Shown here piece by piece: positions 1 to 11,597 of a stretch of DNA of 64,000 bases. This DNA is from Yamagishiella unicocca (Eukaryota > Chlorophyta > Chlorophyceae > Chlamydomonadales > Volvocaceae), in NCBI GenBank assembly GCA_003116995.1, contig BDSL01000134.1, positions 124,001 to 188,000 of the forward strand. The letters run 5' to 3'. The notes beneath the pieces were generated by a model. It was given only the letters and a program-made list of their open reading frames with translations, had not been told where the DNA came from and searched no databases. Numbering within the stretch: the first letter of the stretch is position 1; each line of letters begins with the position of its first letter. A program made the position numbers and the translations under genes.

Positions 1-1054
1 TTCCTGCAGCGCCTCGACACAGGCAGCCGGAAAAGATATTTCGCCATGGCGCACAAGCCAGACGAGCGGTGCAGTCGGTGAGCTGCTTCAGCGGGCGTCC
101 AGCACACTGCCGAGCGCAACGCAATCTCTTCGCCAGCCACCGCTGCCGACGAACGACCCGACCAGTACCTCGTCGGCGGCGCCGGTTGCAAACACGGACC
201 AAGACCCACATACCGCCACAGCCGTGAGCCCCACACCCGTACGGCACCCCCGTGGTGTGGGCCCCGCAGCCCCGGCCGGTTACCCAACCCTCCTCACCGC
301 CACAGCCACAGCCACGGGCGCAGTAGCAGTGGCAGTAGCAGTAGCGGCTCCAGCTGCAAGCTGCCGACCCTCCTCGACCGACTCTACCCGGGCGCATCCC
401 ACGCCGTGCAGCTTCCCGGCCTTCCGGGGCCTTACGCCGCCGCCAGACGCGGCGGTACCATGCAAGCCAGCCGTCGCCGTCGACCGCCTCAGAAATCCCG
501 CTGCTGCGCGCGTCGTCCTCATCGACGCCGCCGCCGCCCCGCCGCCGCTCTCATACACGCCGCTCTCGACCCCAACGCAAACCGCCACCGCCACCACCGT
601 TGCCATTGCCCGGAGGTGCCTGGACGCCTCACCCTCACCCTCACCATCGGTCTTGCGGGACTCGCTCGACGCCCGACGCGCTGACCTCAACGCCAGGCTG
701 GCCCGCCACCCCATGCCCAGCCTGGCGCACTACAACTGCGCCATGGAGCTGACGCGGAGGATTGGAAAGCTGGTCTCCTACCCGTCGCCGTACACCCGCG
801 GCCGCAGCGCCTACAAAATCCCCGGCGGCGAGCCCGAGGACGCGCCCGACGGGTGGCGCGACCAGGTGAGCCTCGCGTTTGAGGCGGCGGCGGTAGGGGC
901 TGGCGGCGGCGGCGGCGGTGGCGGCGGTGACACGGACGTGTGCCTGGACGCCGCGTACCTCCGCCGCGGTTGCATTCTGTTGGTAGTTGAGTACAGCAGC
1001 CGGCGGCGGCCGCCTTCGGGGACGAGCGGCCGCGGCGACGAGCGCGACCACCTC

Positions 1055-1089
<35 letters not shown>

Positions 1090-4000
1090 CGTGGTGACGA
1101 CGGAACGACGCGACGCCGCCGGTGCCGCCGCCGACGGCGGCAGCGGCGGCACCGGCGGCGGCGGCCGCGGCGGCACCGGCGGCGGCGGCGGCGGCGGCAC
1201 CGGCGCTGCGGCCCAGCTGGGCAGCTTGCTCGCTCTGTCGTACGAGCACCTCGTGCGGGCCTTCAGCCCTCAGCTGGTGCAGGCGGGCAGCGGGGTGGAG
1301 GTGCAGCACTTCATAGGGCCCACAGGCGGCGACGAGCTCGTCGGGGTCCGCGGGGTTCCGCACCTGGTCGGGCGCCGCGGCGGGGGTGGGGGCGGGGCCG
1401 GGGCACCGCGCCGCCCTCTCGCGCAATCGCCGAGGCCTGCCGCCACAGCGCCCGGTGACGGCAGCCGTGACGTGTCCGCACCGCCCTGCCTGCCCTTCCT
1501 CGTGCTCCTGGACGGCCCCTGCGTGCTGGTCTCGGAGCGGCGGCCGCTCCGCCTGATGGTCCTGGCGGTGGGCTGCAGCAGCAGCGGCAGCAGCCGCGCG
1601 AACAATGGCAGCAGCAGCACCACCACTCCGGGAAGCAGCAGCAGCAGCAGTACGGCGGATGCCGGCGAGCAGGCGGCAGGGGACGTGGCGCACGTGCCGC
1701 TCGTACTGGCGCGGTACGGCCGCATGGATTTGGCGCCTCGGTGCTGTGACGTGGTTTCGGGGCCGGCAGGGGGAGGAGAGGAGGACGACCTGCGGGAGGG
1801 GAGGGACGTGGCGGGCCACCGCGTGTCGCTCCACGGGGCCCGAGGGGGCGGAGGGGCCCGAGGGGGCGGAGGGCAGCAGCCAACTGCATCCGCCGGCGCG
1901 GAGGGCGATGAGGGCGGCCTGCCCGCCGTACAGCGCTTGGACATCACTTTGGGGCCCTGCCCGGCTCCGGGCCTTATACTGCTGGAGGTGGACACGGACC
2001 GCGACCCGGCAGCACTCTGGGGCCCGACCCGGCCTCAGGCGGGCGCGGCTGCTGCTGCTGTTGCGGCTGCGTCGCCGGAAGCGCGGCGGCAGCGGCAGCG
2101 CGCCTCGTCTCCATCTTGGCGGGGGGGGCCGCAAACGCAGGAGCAGCGGGCAGCGGCGGGGGCGGGGGCGCTCCAGCGGCGTTCAGCAGACAGCAGCGGC
2201 AGCAGCAGTGGCGGCAGCAGCAGCGGCGGCAGCAGCCGCGGCAGCGGCGCTGATTGCTCCGCCACCTCGGCTGCCTCCCGGGCCCCCGGGGCGTCCCTCC
2301 TCTCGGCCCCCCTGCCGGTCGTGGTGGTGGACGACCCGGAGGTTATGTTGGAGGTCAACCAGCTAGCGGCGGCGGTGTCTCCCTGCAGCACCTCAACTGC
2401 CGCCGGGGCCGCTACGGCGGCGGCGTCCTGCACCCATGGGATGCTCCCCGCTTGGTTCCGGAGCTTCCTGTACGACATGGGCCGCTTCCTGGAGCTGGCG
2501 AGCGCCGCCAACGGGGCTGCGCAGCTCCCCGACGAGCAACTGCGCGGCGTGAGTGGTGTGGAAGCTGGAAGAAGGTGGCCGCGCGAGCCGACCGGACGCG
2601 GCGGCGGCGGCGAGGCCGCTGCGGTTTCGGAGCGGCGCCGGGACGAGCAGGAGCACCTCCTGTGCCTGGCCGCCAGCCTGTGCTCGTACGCCTGCCGACA
2701 GGGCCTGCCCGCCACGCTGTCGTACATCATCTCCCGCGCTCGCCGTATGGGCGTGACGCTGCTGCGGCTGGACGCGGAGGCGGGGCGGCTGTGCGGCGGG
2801 CTGGGGCTGGGCCACCTGGCGGTCCAGGGAGGGAGCCCGGAGGTGCTGCAGGACCTGCTGCTGCAGGCAGGGCTGCCTTCCCGCCCCTCCCCGCCCCCTC
2901 TCGCCCCCGTTGCCGCAGCACCGCCTGACAGCAGGCCGTGCACGGGCGCCAGCGGCCCCAGCGGCCCCAGCGCCGCCAGCAACCCCAGACCCAGCAGCAA
3001 CCCCAGACCCAGCAGCTCCGAGCTGCTGGCAGCACCGAGTGATTGCACGGTGCTCTGCCTGCGGCCCGGACCGGAGGGAGCTACTCCGCTGCACCTGGTC
3101 GCACTGGCGCACCGCCGCTGTCCCGAGCTGGCGCAGGTGCTGCTCAGCCTGTGCCCGCTGGCGGCGCACGCCTGGTTCGAGGTGACCGACCAGGGGGGCA
3201 GCAGCGCGGCGCAGTACGCGCTGCAGGCGGGCAGCGGAGAGCTGAACGAGCAGGTGGGGGGGGAGGCTCTTGGGGGGACCCTGGGGGGAGAGGAGGGGAG
3301 GGGACCCGTGGGTCGGCACTCACGGGGGGAAGGGGGGGGGGAGGTGGGTGGGGTGAGGGAGGTGTTTTGAGTGAGCGAGCGGGAGCAACCCCCGGTCAGA
3401 GGCCATGCGCGCAGGGGACTGCTCCTGATGCCACCTGGTTACGCTTCTATCGCCGCCGTGTCCCACCCCCGATGGGTAGTCGGCCGCGCCTATATGGGCG
3501 CCAGTCCAATGCATGCACCGGTAGTCTCCGGGGTTACAGTTACTTTCTGTAGTGCACTGCCGCTGTGGGGTTCAAGGCAGGCAACCTGCGGTGCCGCGGC
3601 TCTCCTCCCTTACCCGACAGCAGCCCACGCCGATTTGTCCGACGGCTATGCGCCAGCTACACTGCCCATGTCGTGTAATCGGGTCGTTACGCCACCAACC
3701 CACATGGGTTCCCTCTCATAACCGAGTCGTTACGTCCCCTCCGCAGTGCCCATGTCGTGTAACTGGGTCTTCTCGCCACGCACGCACACCCACAAACACA
3801 CACACCGCCCCCCCCCCCCACACACACACCGGTTCTTTACCTGTAACCCCCCCCCACACACACACCCCGCAGTGCCTGGAGCTGCTGGCGCTGGAAGCCG
3901 CTGAGCTGCTGTGCGAGGACTCCCGGGCGGGGCTGGCGGCAGCCAGGGCCGCGGCGATGCAGCTGGCGAGCCGGGGCCGCGGAGGAGCTGTGGGGGGCAG

Positions 4001-6589
4001 CTCCGAGGCCTCAGGGGCGGGCAGCGGAAACCAGCGCGGCGGCGGCGACGCCGCAGCAGCCGCAGCAGCCACAGCAGAGGGCAGTGTTATAGCATCCTAC
4101 ACCTCCCAACCGCCATCGGGGCCCCCTCCGGCACCCGCCCCGCCCCAGCCAGCGCCCACGCCGACGCCCACGCCCACTCACCCAACGAGTCGGTCGCCCG
4201 CCCAACCGCCGCCGCCGACCCCAACCGCCAACCGCCCCCGCAGCCGTCTCGCCGCCACCCTACGCGGCCTGCCCTGGGCGGCGCCGCTTCGCGGCTTCAC
4301 CGACCCCTCCCTGGAGCGCGCCTTCTCCGAGCGCTCCGGCTCACTTGCGCTGCAGCGCAACCGCTTCGCCCTCGTCTTCTACGCCGTCTTCCTGGCCGGC
4401 TGCGCGCACAAGGCCCTTGTGGCCTTCGCCGCAGCCCCGCCGTCGCCAGCGCCACAGCCGCACCCCCACCTCCACCTCCCCCTATACCTCCAGCAGTCCT
4501 GGCTCTCGGCGCGGCAGCTGCAGTTGCTGGTGGCTCTGGGTCCGGGGCTGGCCAAGCTGGCGGCCGTGGCGGCAGTGGCGGCTCTGCGACTGCGCGGTGC
4601 GCCGCACGACGCTGCGCTGGCAGCTTCCGACCTGCTGCGGGGGCTGTTCGTGGGGGGGGCGCACCTGGCTGGGCTGCCGCACCCGCAGGCGTTCGAGGTG
4701 GCGGACCTGAGCATGCAGGTGGGGGGTGGTAAGGGAGGGGGAGGGGAGGGAGGGGTGGGGGGGGGTCGAGGGAAACCCGTGGATGTCCGAAAAAACCCGT
4801 TTAAAACAGAAGTTTAGAGATGCATGCTGGAGAACTGGGTTGGGGATACGAAAGCCGAAGGTCGTAATATGACCTTTGGCGGCTAAGCTATATCGGCTAC
4901 GGCGAGACGAAAGGAAGCGAGGACCCCGCGCGACGCACGTAAACGGGGGGAGGGCAGAAACGAAGCGGCGAAGGGTTTTCAGAACACGCGGTGCGCTGGC
5001 TGCAAAACTTGGGGAGGGGCAAGGGAGGGGAGGGGGGCCAAGGGAGGCGGAGGCGGTGGAGACGGGGTAGGGGGCCGTATGTAGGTTTTTCGCTGAGCAG
5101 CGAAACTCCACAGGGCCATGCGTGGTTGGTTCGGTGAGGACTGTGAAGTTGGGTGCTTGCCAAGGCTGGCTGCGCAAGCTTCCATCGGCAGTGGCTGTCG
5201 CAACTCGGTCGCGACAGCTCGGTGGCGGTAGCCCTGGTAGCGGTCCGTCGCCCCTGGTAGCGGTCCGTCGCCCTTGCTTCGTTCGTTGCATTCTCGCCTG
5301 GGTGCTTCCGCTGTCGCCACTCGCGTCGCTGCTTCCCATTGCTGCACTTGCATCATCTTCCTGGCTGTGCGACACGCGGCGTCCCCCCCCTCGACACTTC
5401 CCATGTCGAGTAACCGGTTCTTTTCTGTACCACCCCCACCCCCCCGGCAGGAGGCGCTCACGTCGCTGTTCCACTGCATCGTCCTGCCCGTCATGGAGCA
5501 GGTGGGAGCGGGCAGTGGGCGGCTGGCTGTGAGGAGAATCCGTGTCCGAGTAAACCCGTGATTATGGGGTTCTGAGGGTTTTGAGGAAAACCCGTGTCCG
5601 AGTCAAAACCCGTGTCCGAGTCGAAAACGTTTCTTAAAACCCGTGTCCGAGCCAAAACCGAGTCAAAACCGTGTCCGAGTCAAAAACGTTTCTGACATGC
5701 GTATGGCGGCGGGGTGCGGGCGGCTGCTTCGTCAACCCGCGTCTGGCGAGGTCGCGTTCGTCGGCCGGTGTCAGGATCAGGCAGTGCCCCTACAGCCCCC
5801 ACACTGTCCCTGCTTGCCTTCCCCAGCGCGGCTGCTGGGGCCGCGTGCCAGCAGCCGGCAGCATGGGGGGGCCGCGGGGTTCCAGCAGCCGGCAGCATGG
5901 GGGCGCTGCAGACCTCTGCACACACTCCCCGCATAGGGCCCGCCACACACACAAACCCGGTTTTTCTTGCATACACGGGTCTTCCTTGCAACCCGCCGCG
6001 CTTCGAGGGGTGGCTGCCACCACCGCTCCTGCGTCCCACACCCTTCGACACGACACGAAGAAGTGCCCCCTCCCCCGCTGCCCGCCCCCCCGGCCTCCGT
6101 CCGCCAACAACCCACCCCCGCCCATCACCCCACGATGCACCAGCTACACTTCCCATGTCGAGTAACCTGTCCTTTTCTGCAGCACCCCTTCACCCGCCGT
6201 GCCGCCGCCAACCACCTATACCCTAACCGCCAACCACCCGTCAACCACCTGTCAACCCCCCTACACCCCCACCCCCCTCGCAGATGGGCAGCCCCCCCAT
6301 CGTGCTCGCCAACGCCGCCACCCTGGCGCTCATGGAGTGGCCCATGCTGCGAAGCCACGGCTGGTGCGGCCAGGTGGCGTGGGGGCTGCTGGGGGGCCGC
6401 CTGGCCGCAGGAGTCGCGATGCGGTACGGGCTGGCGGTGTGGGCGCGGGCCAGCTACCTGCGCTGCCCCAGCCGCTGCGGCGGCGGCCGCGACGGCGACG
6501 GCGGCGGCGGCGGGGCGGAGGGTGCGAGCTGTGGGGAGGCGGGGAGCAGCACCCTTCCTGGTCGGGAGCTGCGGCGCAAATGCGCGTGA
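1..6589 (+). CDS. SPL1/SPL12/CRR1-like SBP-family protein, C-terminal part (5' truncated by the window)
   Basis: Four exons fit with phase 0 at every junction: 1-3253 (open from base 2, no start in the window), 3873-4718, 5451-5501 and 6284-6589 (TGA). About 1480 residues are visible. Matches to the conserved region C-terminal of the SBP domain in plant SPL1/12/14/7 and Chlamydomonas CRR1 are: KIPGGEPEDAPDGWRDQ (about nt 814-870), RRGCILLVVEY (about 961-995), VVVVDDPEVMLEVNQ (about 2315-2360), then ankyrin-like HLAVQGGSPEVLQDLL (about 2810) and ATPLHLVALAHRRCPELAQ (about 3080). Exons 2-4 add hydrophobic segments (RFALVFYAVFLAG; LLVALGPGLAKLAAVAAVAAL; PPIVLANAATLALMEW), so the C-terminus looks membrane-embedded. 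Homopolymeric Ala, Gly and Ser tracts interrupt the domains. The SBP zinc-finger should lie upstream of base 1. CRR1 is the copper-response regulator, but orthology to CRR1 rather than another SBP protein cannot be decided here. Confidence 0.72.
4764..4872 (+). repeat. Dispersed intronic repeat, motif A
   Basis: In the second intron of the SBP-like gene. It carries the shared blocks GAGGGAAACCCGTGGATGTC, then a run of A with CCGTTTA-like sequence, then GAGATGCATGCTGGAGAAC and a CGAAAGCCGAAGGTCG-like end. The same block order recurs at 42965-43125 and 46505-46745, and reverse-complemented near 35900-35990. Confidence 0.7.
5385..5450 (+). repeat. Dispersed intronic repeat, motif B, directly before a 3' splice site
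   Basis: CTTCCCATGTCGAGTAACCG followed by GTTCTTTTCTGTA and a C-rich tract, ending at the AG before the exon at 5451. Similar blocks occur at about 3660, 3746, 6140, 25375, 27525, 29590, 31665, 32090 and 38620, each in an intron and usually within a few hundred bases of the acceptor. Reverse-complement copies lie near 32735, 36898 and 46626. Confidence 0.7.
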
Positions 6590-6700
6590 GGGGGGGAGAG
6601 GGAAACCCGTGAGGGGGGGAGAGGGAAACCCGTGAGGGGGGGAGAGGGAAACCCGTGAGGGGGGGAGAGGGAAACCCGTGAGGGGGGGAGAGGGGGTTTT
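6588..6700 (+). repeat. 23-bp tandem repeat beginning at a stop codon
   Basis: About four and a half copies of a 23-bp unit built from GAGGGGGGGAGAGGG and AAACCCGT. The first copy starts within the TGA stop of the SBP-like gene, so the repeat would form the start of its 3' UTR. The AAACCCGTG part matches motif A of the dispersed intronic repeat, so the array may derive from it. Confidence 0.75.
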
Positions 6701-6780
6701 AGGGTTTGGGCGGAGGCTCGTGGGTGTGGACGGGGGGGAGGGGGGAGGCGGGGAGGCCCACGCGAGTGTCGGCGTCGAGG

Positions 6781-6890
6781 GCATGTCGACGGCCTGTCGA
6801 GGGCGCGTCGAGGTTCGAGGGCATGTTGAGGGCATGTCGACGGCCTGTCGAGGGCGCGTCGAGGTTCGAGGGCATGTTGAGGGCATGTCA
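6781..6890 (+). repeat. Two-copy 51-bp direct tandem repeat
   Basis: Two near-identical 51-bp units beginning GCATGTCGACGGCCTGTCGA, in the region downstream of the SBP-like gene. Confidence 0.75.
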
Positions 6891-7502
6891 GTTAGGACGC
6901 CAGTGTATGTGCCCGTGTCAGCCGGTGCAAAGGCTCGTCATGAGAAGGACGGCGGGACGGATCACCCATCACGTGCGAAGGCGCAACGAGCTCGCCGTCA
7001 GGGAGATGGCGGAATGTTGGGGCTTGCGGCAAGGCAAGGAAAGATACTGATGCAGTCCCCGCAGGGTGGGGGCGGGAAGGTGTGTGCCTTGCCCCTCAGC
7101 CCTCCTGGCTTTTCCTAGTCCCTTCCGACACGCTGTACGTGCGCTTCCAATCGATGGCAAGTTCACATCACCCCGCGTCCTGACTATGCCTTTTGTGGCG
7201 CAGCGTCGGGAGCGGCGGCGCAGAGCGGCGGATTAGAGCGGGGGGGGAGAGCGGCGGAGGGGGAGCGGCGGCTCCGACTGAGCCGCAGGGCGCGTCGGGT
7301 TTAGGGTTTTATCAGCACTCGCACTCGCGCACGTTCCGCGGCTCGAGATGGCGGGGGGTGTTGCCGAGGTGCGAGCACACACGCCACGAGGGGCTTGGCT
7401 GCGCTGCAAGCTGGCAAGCAATGGAAACAGACTCTTAGGGGTTGTGAGGTCCCTCAGGGCCGTAGCGCTGAGCAGCGGACACGTGAGGTGTGCAGGGTGG
7501 CA

Positions 7503-7735
7503 GGTGGGTCCGCTGAGGGTACGGCACTGGCCGCTGAGGGTACGGCACTGGCCGCTGAGGGTACGGCACTGGCCGCTGAGGGTACCCGCACTGGCCGCTG
7601 AGGGGCGCCGCACTGGCCGCTGAGGGGCGCCGCACTGGCCGCTGAGGGTCGCGGCACTGGCCGCTGAGGGTACGGCAGCTGGCCGCTGAGGGTACGGCAC
7701 TGGCCGCTGAGGGCACGGCACTGGCCGCTGAGGTG
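7503..7735 (+). repeat. Minisatellite, units of about 20-22 bp
   Basis: Around eleven copies of a unit containing CACTGGCCGCTGAGGGTACG, with small variants (GGGGCGCCG, GGGTCGCGG). ORFs over it on either strand are translations of the repeat. Confidence 0.85.
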
Positions 7736-9747
7736 TCTGCTGGCGCGCAGGCGCGCCCCTCCGCGTACGGAGGCGACGATCGGTTGGCAGCTTTCTTCAT
7801 GAATCGGCAGAGGCGGGTGATGATGATCAACCTACCCACGCCGCGTTCGTTCCTATTGCTCTGTTCATATTGCTGCTTTCGCAGGCCGGTGCCCATCGCG
7901 GGCGGGGCTGCGGCCGGCCCTGTCGTACGTTTTGATGCTCCCTGTAGGCGCCAGGAACCTGCCTGGGTTGGGGGTTTGCTGCAGAAGGATGGTACGGACG
8001 TGTTTCTTGTGACACCGGTCGGTCGGACAGTGGGCGAGCGAGTTCTCAGCTCGCCCGCCGGCTTATTAACCGTCGTATGTTTGCTCCCAAAGTAGGAATA
8101 AATGAACGGTGTGTATGGTTGAGGGCGCTGCGCAATCCTGCGCGTCTGCCGTACTTTTACTGCACCAATGGAAATGGCTGGCTCTGAAACCGCTGGCTGT
8201 ATTGAGACGCAGCAGCAGCAGCAGCGGCGTCTGCAGCAGGGGGCGATGGATCGATGGTCATGATATGGGTTTAACCGACAGACGAAGTAGCAGCAGCTGC
8301 TGCTGCAGGTCCTCCGCGCGGATGGAGTTGATGCCGCGGGACTCTGCTCGTGCTCTGACTGGGTGGTGGCGTGAAGCGCCGGAAGCATAATGTCGTCCTC
8401 CCTGGACTTGATTAGGAGGTGGGCCCGTCGGCAGGGCGCGCCCCGGTCGGGGGAGTGTTGGTGTTGTCCGCCGGGGCATCCCCAACCCCCTGGGTTTGTA
8501 GGCCGTGGATTCGCGGATATATTTTTAGTTTTTTACCCCCTGGGGTGAGCGGGCGCTGCACCCATTCCTCTAACGCTGTTTGCGTGCCGGCGCTTCGCAC
8601 CAACCAAGCGGCAAAACGATGGCCGCCTGGCGATGTACTTTCAGGGCTTCTTCGACCGTGGCGTTGGCGACTCGTAGTAGTGAATCCACAGGAGCAGCTT
8701 GGTGGGAGTCGGCTAAGGGGCGAAAGCACGGGCGGCGGCAGCGGCGGATGCCTGGCCTGACCCCCGACTCCTCGTAACTTCAGCCTGGTTGTTGTCCTGC
8801 TTGTGGTGCAACAAGCCCAAAGCCGCCGCTGCTGGTGTGGACAGGGCGCTAGGCCGGGGCATCGTGTCAACAGGGGGAGCCTGGCGGGTGCGGCTGGTGC
8901 CGTACTGGCTGGTGCCGTACTGCGGTGTCTCAGGGCTGTGCCCATGGGTTCTGACGTCCCGCTCTACGCGGCGGTGCGGTCCTGCACCTGCCCGTCGTGG
9001 GCTCAGAAGCCGCTCTCGCGTGTTGCGGGTCCCCGAGCTCGCAGCAGCGAAGCGAGGGGGTGGCATACAAACCGTTGACGCGAAAAGGACAGGATGGGGG
9101 GTAGTGTGAGACCGGTGACAGGATGAGGGCGGGGGGGTATTGGTATTTGGGTTGCGCAGACCGCGGCGCGTGGCGTGCTCGGCAGCGACTTCCGCCTGCG
9201 CAGATACGGCCCACGCTTGGGGGCTTTGAGGCTGGTGGTCGGTGTCTGTTGCGTCCCGTGTTTTGGGTAGACACCCAAAACTCTCGTGTGGCTCGGTGCC
9301 GTCGGTCGAGGGCGCATGCTGCTGGTCCCGCTGGTCCTGCTGAACACTCGGGTTATTTTCATTTGGGCCGGTTTGGGGCGCATTTCGCGCCGTATAATAA
9401 TGCGCATGCATTTTGGCCGGGTCGGGGCGAACCCGGAGTGCGTGTGGCGTCGGACGCTATGAAGAGGCTGTCGCCGTGCCGTCGCCACCCAGCTGGGGTG
9501 CCAGGAGATGCGGGGAGGCAGGATGGGCGGTCATGGCGAGGTAGGGGGCGGCAGCACCGGGCAGCAGGGTGTTGGCGGCGCCAGTGGGAGCGGGAGTGGA
9601 GGAGTCGGGGGGGTCATAGCCGCCCGGGGCCCGAACCAGGGCTGGCGACCCGCGCTCGCCGCGTTCGGACGACGGGGAGGACTGGGAGCGCGGTGAAGGG
9701 GCGACAGAGACGGACGGCTCGCAACCACCGGGGCACGTGCAGGATGA

Positions 9748-11597
9748 GTGGATGACTCGTGGTGCGACCTGGCGGAGGACGCACTCCTGCCCAGGACCGC
9801 CCAACCTGTAGTAAAACCAGTCGCCACTTTCCCACTCGTGAACTTACCAGTTCCGCCGGCCGTCGACCTGCGGCGAGCAGGCCAGCAGCTAGACGCAGCG
9901 TGGCAGGCCTTGGACCCATTGGCGCAGGCGGCAGCGGCAGAGGCACACCCGAGACCAGAGGTGGCCTTTGAACAGCACAGGCACACGACGGCCCGCAACC
10001 CGGCGGACTTCGAGCCAGGGCTATTACGGGCCTGTAGCGGCTTATGGCGGCGCTATTGTGAGCAGCATAACGGCGAGCGGCCGATGTCTCGCAACCAGAG
10101 AATGCTGCTGGGAATGCTCACAGAAGGTGTGCGTTTAAAGTGGGTGGGAGCGCCAGGGCCCGACGCTCCGCTCGCACCACTGCGCCGAAAGAAACGGCGC
10201 ATCGTACTGCAGATGATCAGCCAAGCCATCCCCCGGGGTGGCGACCCCGAGGCCTATTTGACGGGGCTGACGCCCCCTGCGATCCAGTTCCCCAACCATC
10301 GCAGGACCCGCACACACGCAGAGTTTGTCACAGCGGAGGTCCAGAAGTGCTTGAAGTCAGGCGCGATACGGGAATGGCCGGCTGAGTGGGGGCAGCCCAC
10401 TGTCACCAACGGTCTGCGCGTGGTGGAGGGCAAGCAGCTGCGCCTCTGCATGAACCCAGTGTACCCCAACCTCTTCACGGAGATCCCGCCGCTAAAGTAC
10501 GAGTCCCTCGCTGACCTACCGGGATTTCTCCGCAAAGGCGACTACAATGTTCACGACGGACGACCAAGAGCGGCTACTGGAACCTGCTGCTGCATCCGAG
10601 CATGTACTGCTACGCAGCTTTCGAGTGGGAGGGCAAGCTTTACTGCTGGCTGGTCATGGCCTTCGGGTTTACACCGGCCTGCTGGTCATGGCCTTCGGGT
10701 TCACACCGGCCTGCTGGGTCTATAGCCTGCTCAAGCAGGAGTTGCTCCGGCCATTGCGGAAGCGGGGTGTCGACCTGGCCTACCTGATCGACGACTGCGC
10801 AGTGGCGGCGCGGGACCTGGCGGCCGCGCAGCACCTCTGCTGCGCAGTGGTCAACTTGCTCACCGCCCTGGGCTTCACCCTGAGCCCGGAGAAGTGCCAG
10901 TTACGCCCAGCCCACCGCATCCGTTTCCTGGGCCTTATAGTAGACACCGAACGGGAGGTGTTCGAGGTACCGGAGGATAAGGTCCGGCAGCTAGAGGACA
11001 CGGTGGCTCAGTTGGAATCGGCGGAGCCAGGAGCAACCACAGCGCGCGAAGTGGCGAGCCTGGCGGGGCGGATCATGGCCCTCAGCATGGCGGCGGCCAC
11101 CGCGCCCCTCCACGCTCGTGTGGTGGGGCAGGCTCTGGCGGGCGTGGTAGGCTGGGACGAGGCCGTGGGGGACCCGGCCACGTTCGAGGTTGTTCGTGAC
11201 GCTGCTGCGCCGCAAGAACGGCCGGACGTGGTGTGGCGGCGGGGTCGGCGTTGGTACTGAGGGTCGCGGGAGACGCATCTGAGACGGCATATGCCGCCCT
11301 GCTACCGGACCAGGAGCTGGGACCGGGCGAAAAGAGCCGATGGTGGTGTACTTCACCCCGGAAGAGCTAGCCCGCATGCAGAGGGGCGATATGTCCAGCA
11401 CGGAGCGGGAGCTGCGCACAGTGGCACTGGCAGTTGAGTGGCTGCAGGAGAAAGGGCCGCACCTGCTGCGGGGCGGCTGCTGCAGTACCAAACGGACAGC
11501 CAGGCCGCAATGTTCTGCGTGCTGGGCATGAAAGGCAAGGGGATGTGCCTGCAGCGGGTGGACGAATACGTACACGGTATTCAGGCGTTGCCATAAT
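9748..11597 (+). mobile_element. Degenerate DIRS/Kangaroo-like retroelement (reverse transcriptase and RNase H), frameshifted
   Basis: Recognised by reverse transcriptase blocks in order: RKGDY, GYWNLLLHPSMY, FEWEGKLYCWLVMAFGFTPA and the YLIDDC active-site box (about 10780-10800), then LGFTLSPEKCQL and RIRFLGLIVD. An RNase H-like part follows (DASETAYAA about 11270, STERELRTVALAVEWL about 11400, YQTDSQAAMF about 11490). This RT to RNase H order, with no aspartic protease or DDE integrase visible, fits DIRS-type elements, of which Kangaroo of Volvox carteri is an example. The frame changes at about 10545, 10575, the 10650-10713 duplication, 11260-11340 and about 11470, and a TGA precedes 9748, so the copy is dead. 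No tyrosine recombinase or terminal repeats were found. Confidence 0.75.
10650..10713 (+). repeat. 32-bp tandem duplication inside the reverse transcriptase
   Basis: Two adjacent 32-bp copies (10650-10681 and 10682-10713), differing at one base, each beginning CTGGTCATGGCCTTCGGGTT and encoding the VMAFGFTPA block. Since 32 is not a multiple of three, the duplication shifts the frame. Confidence 0.9.

Larger units (their letters stand above)
6701..9747. other. Gene-poor interval between the SBP-like gene and the retroelement relic
   Basis: Apart from the tandem repeats listed separately I find no ORF with a recognisable domain, no coherent exon chain and no TGTAA signal in the first 1.5 kb after the SBP-like stop. 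Several ORFs of 110-230 codons on the minus strand at 8.4-9.5 kb have no recognisable motif. They could be the degenerate 5' part of the adjacent retroelement. Confidence 0.5.

Noticed and set aside
641..2134. 497-codon ORF on the minus strand
   Set aside because: It is the shadow of GC-rich coding sequence of the SBP-like gene; composition is Arg/Ala/Pro only and no domain is visible.
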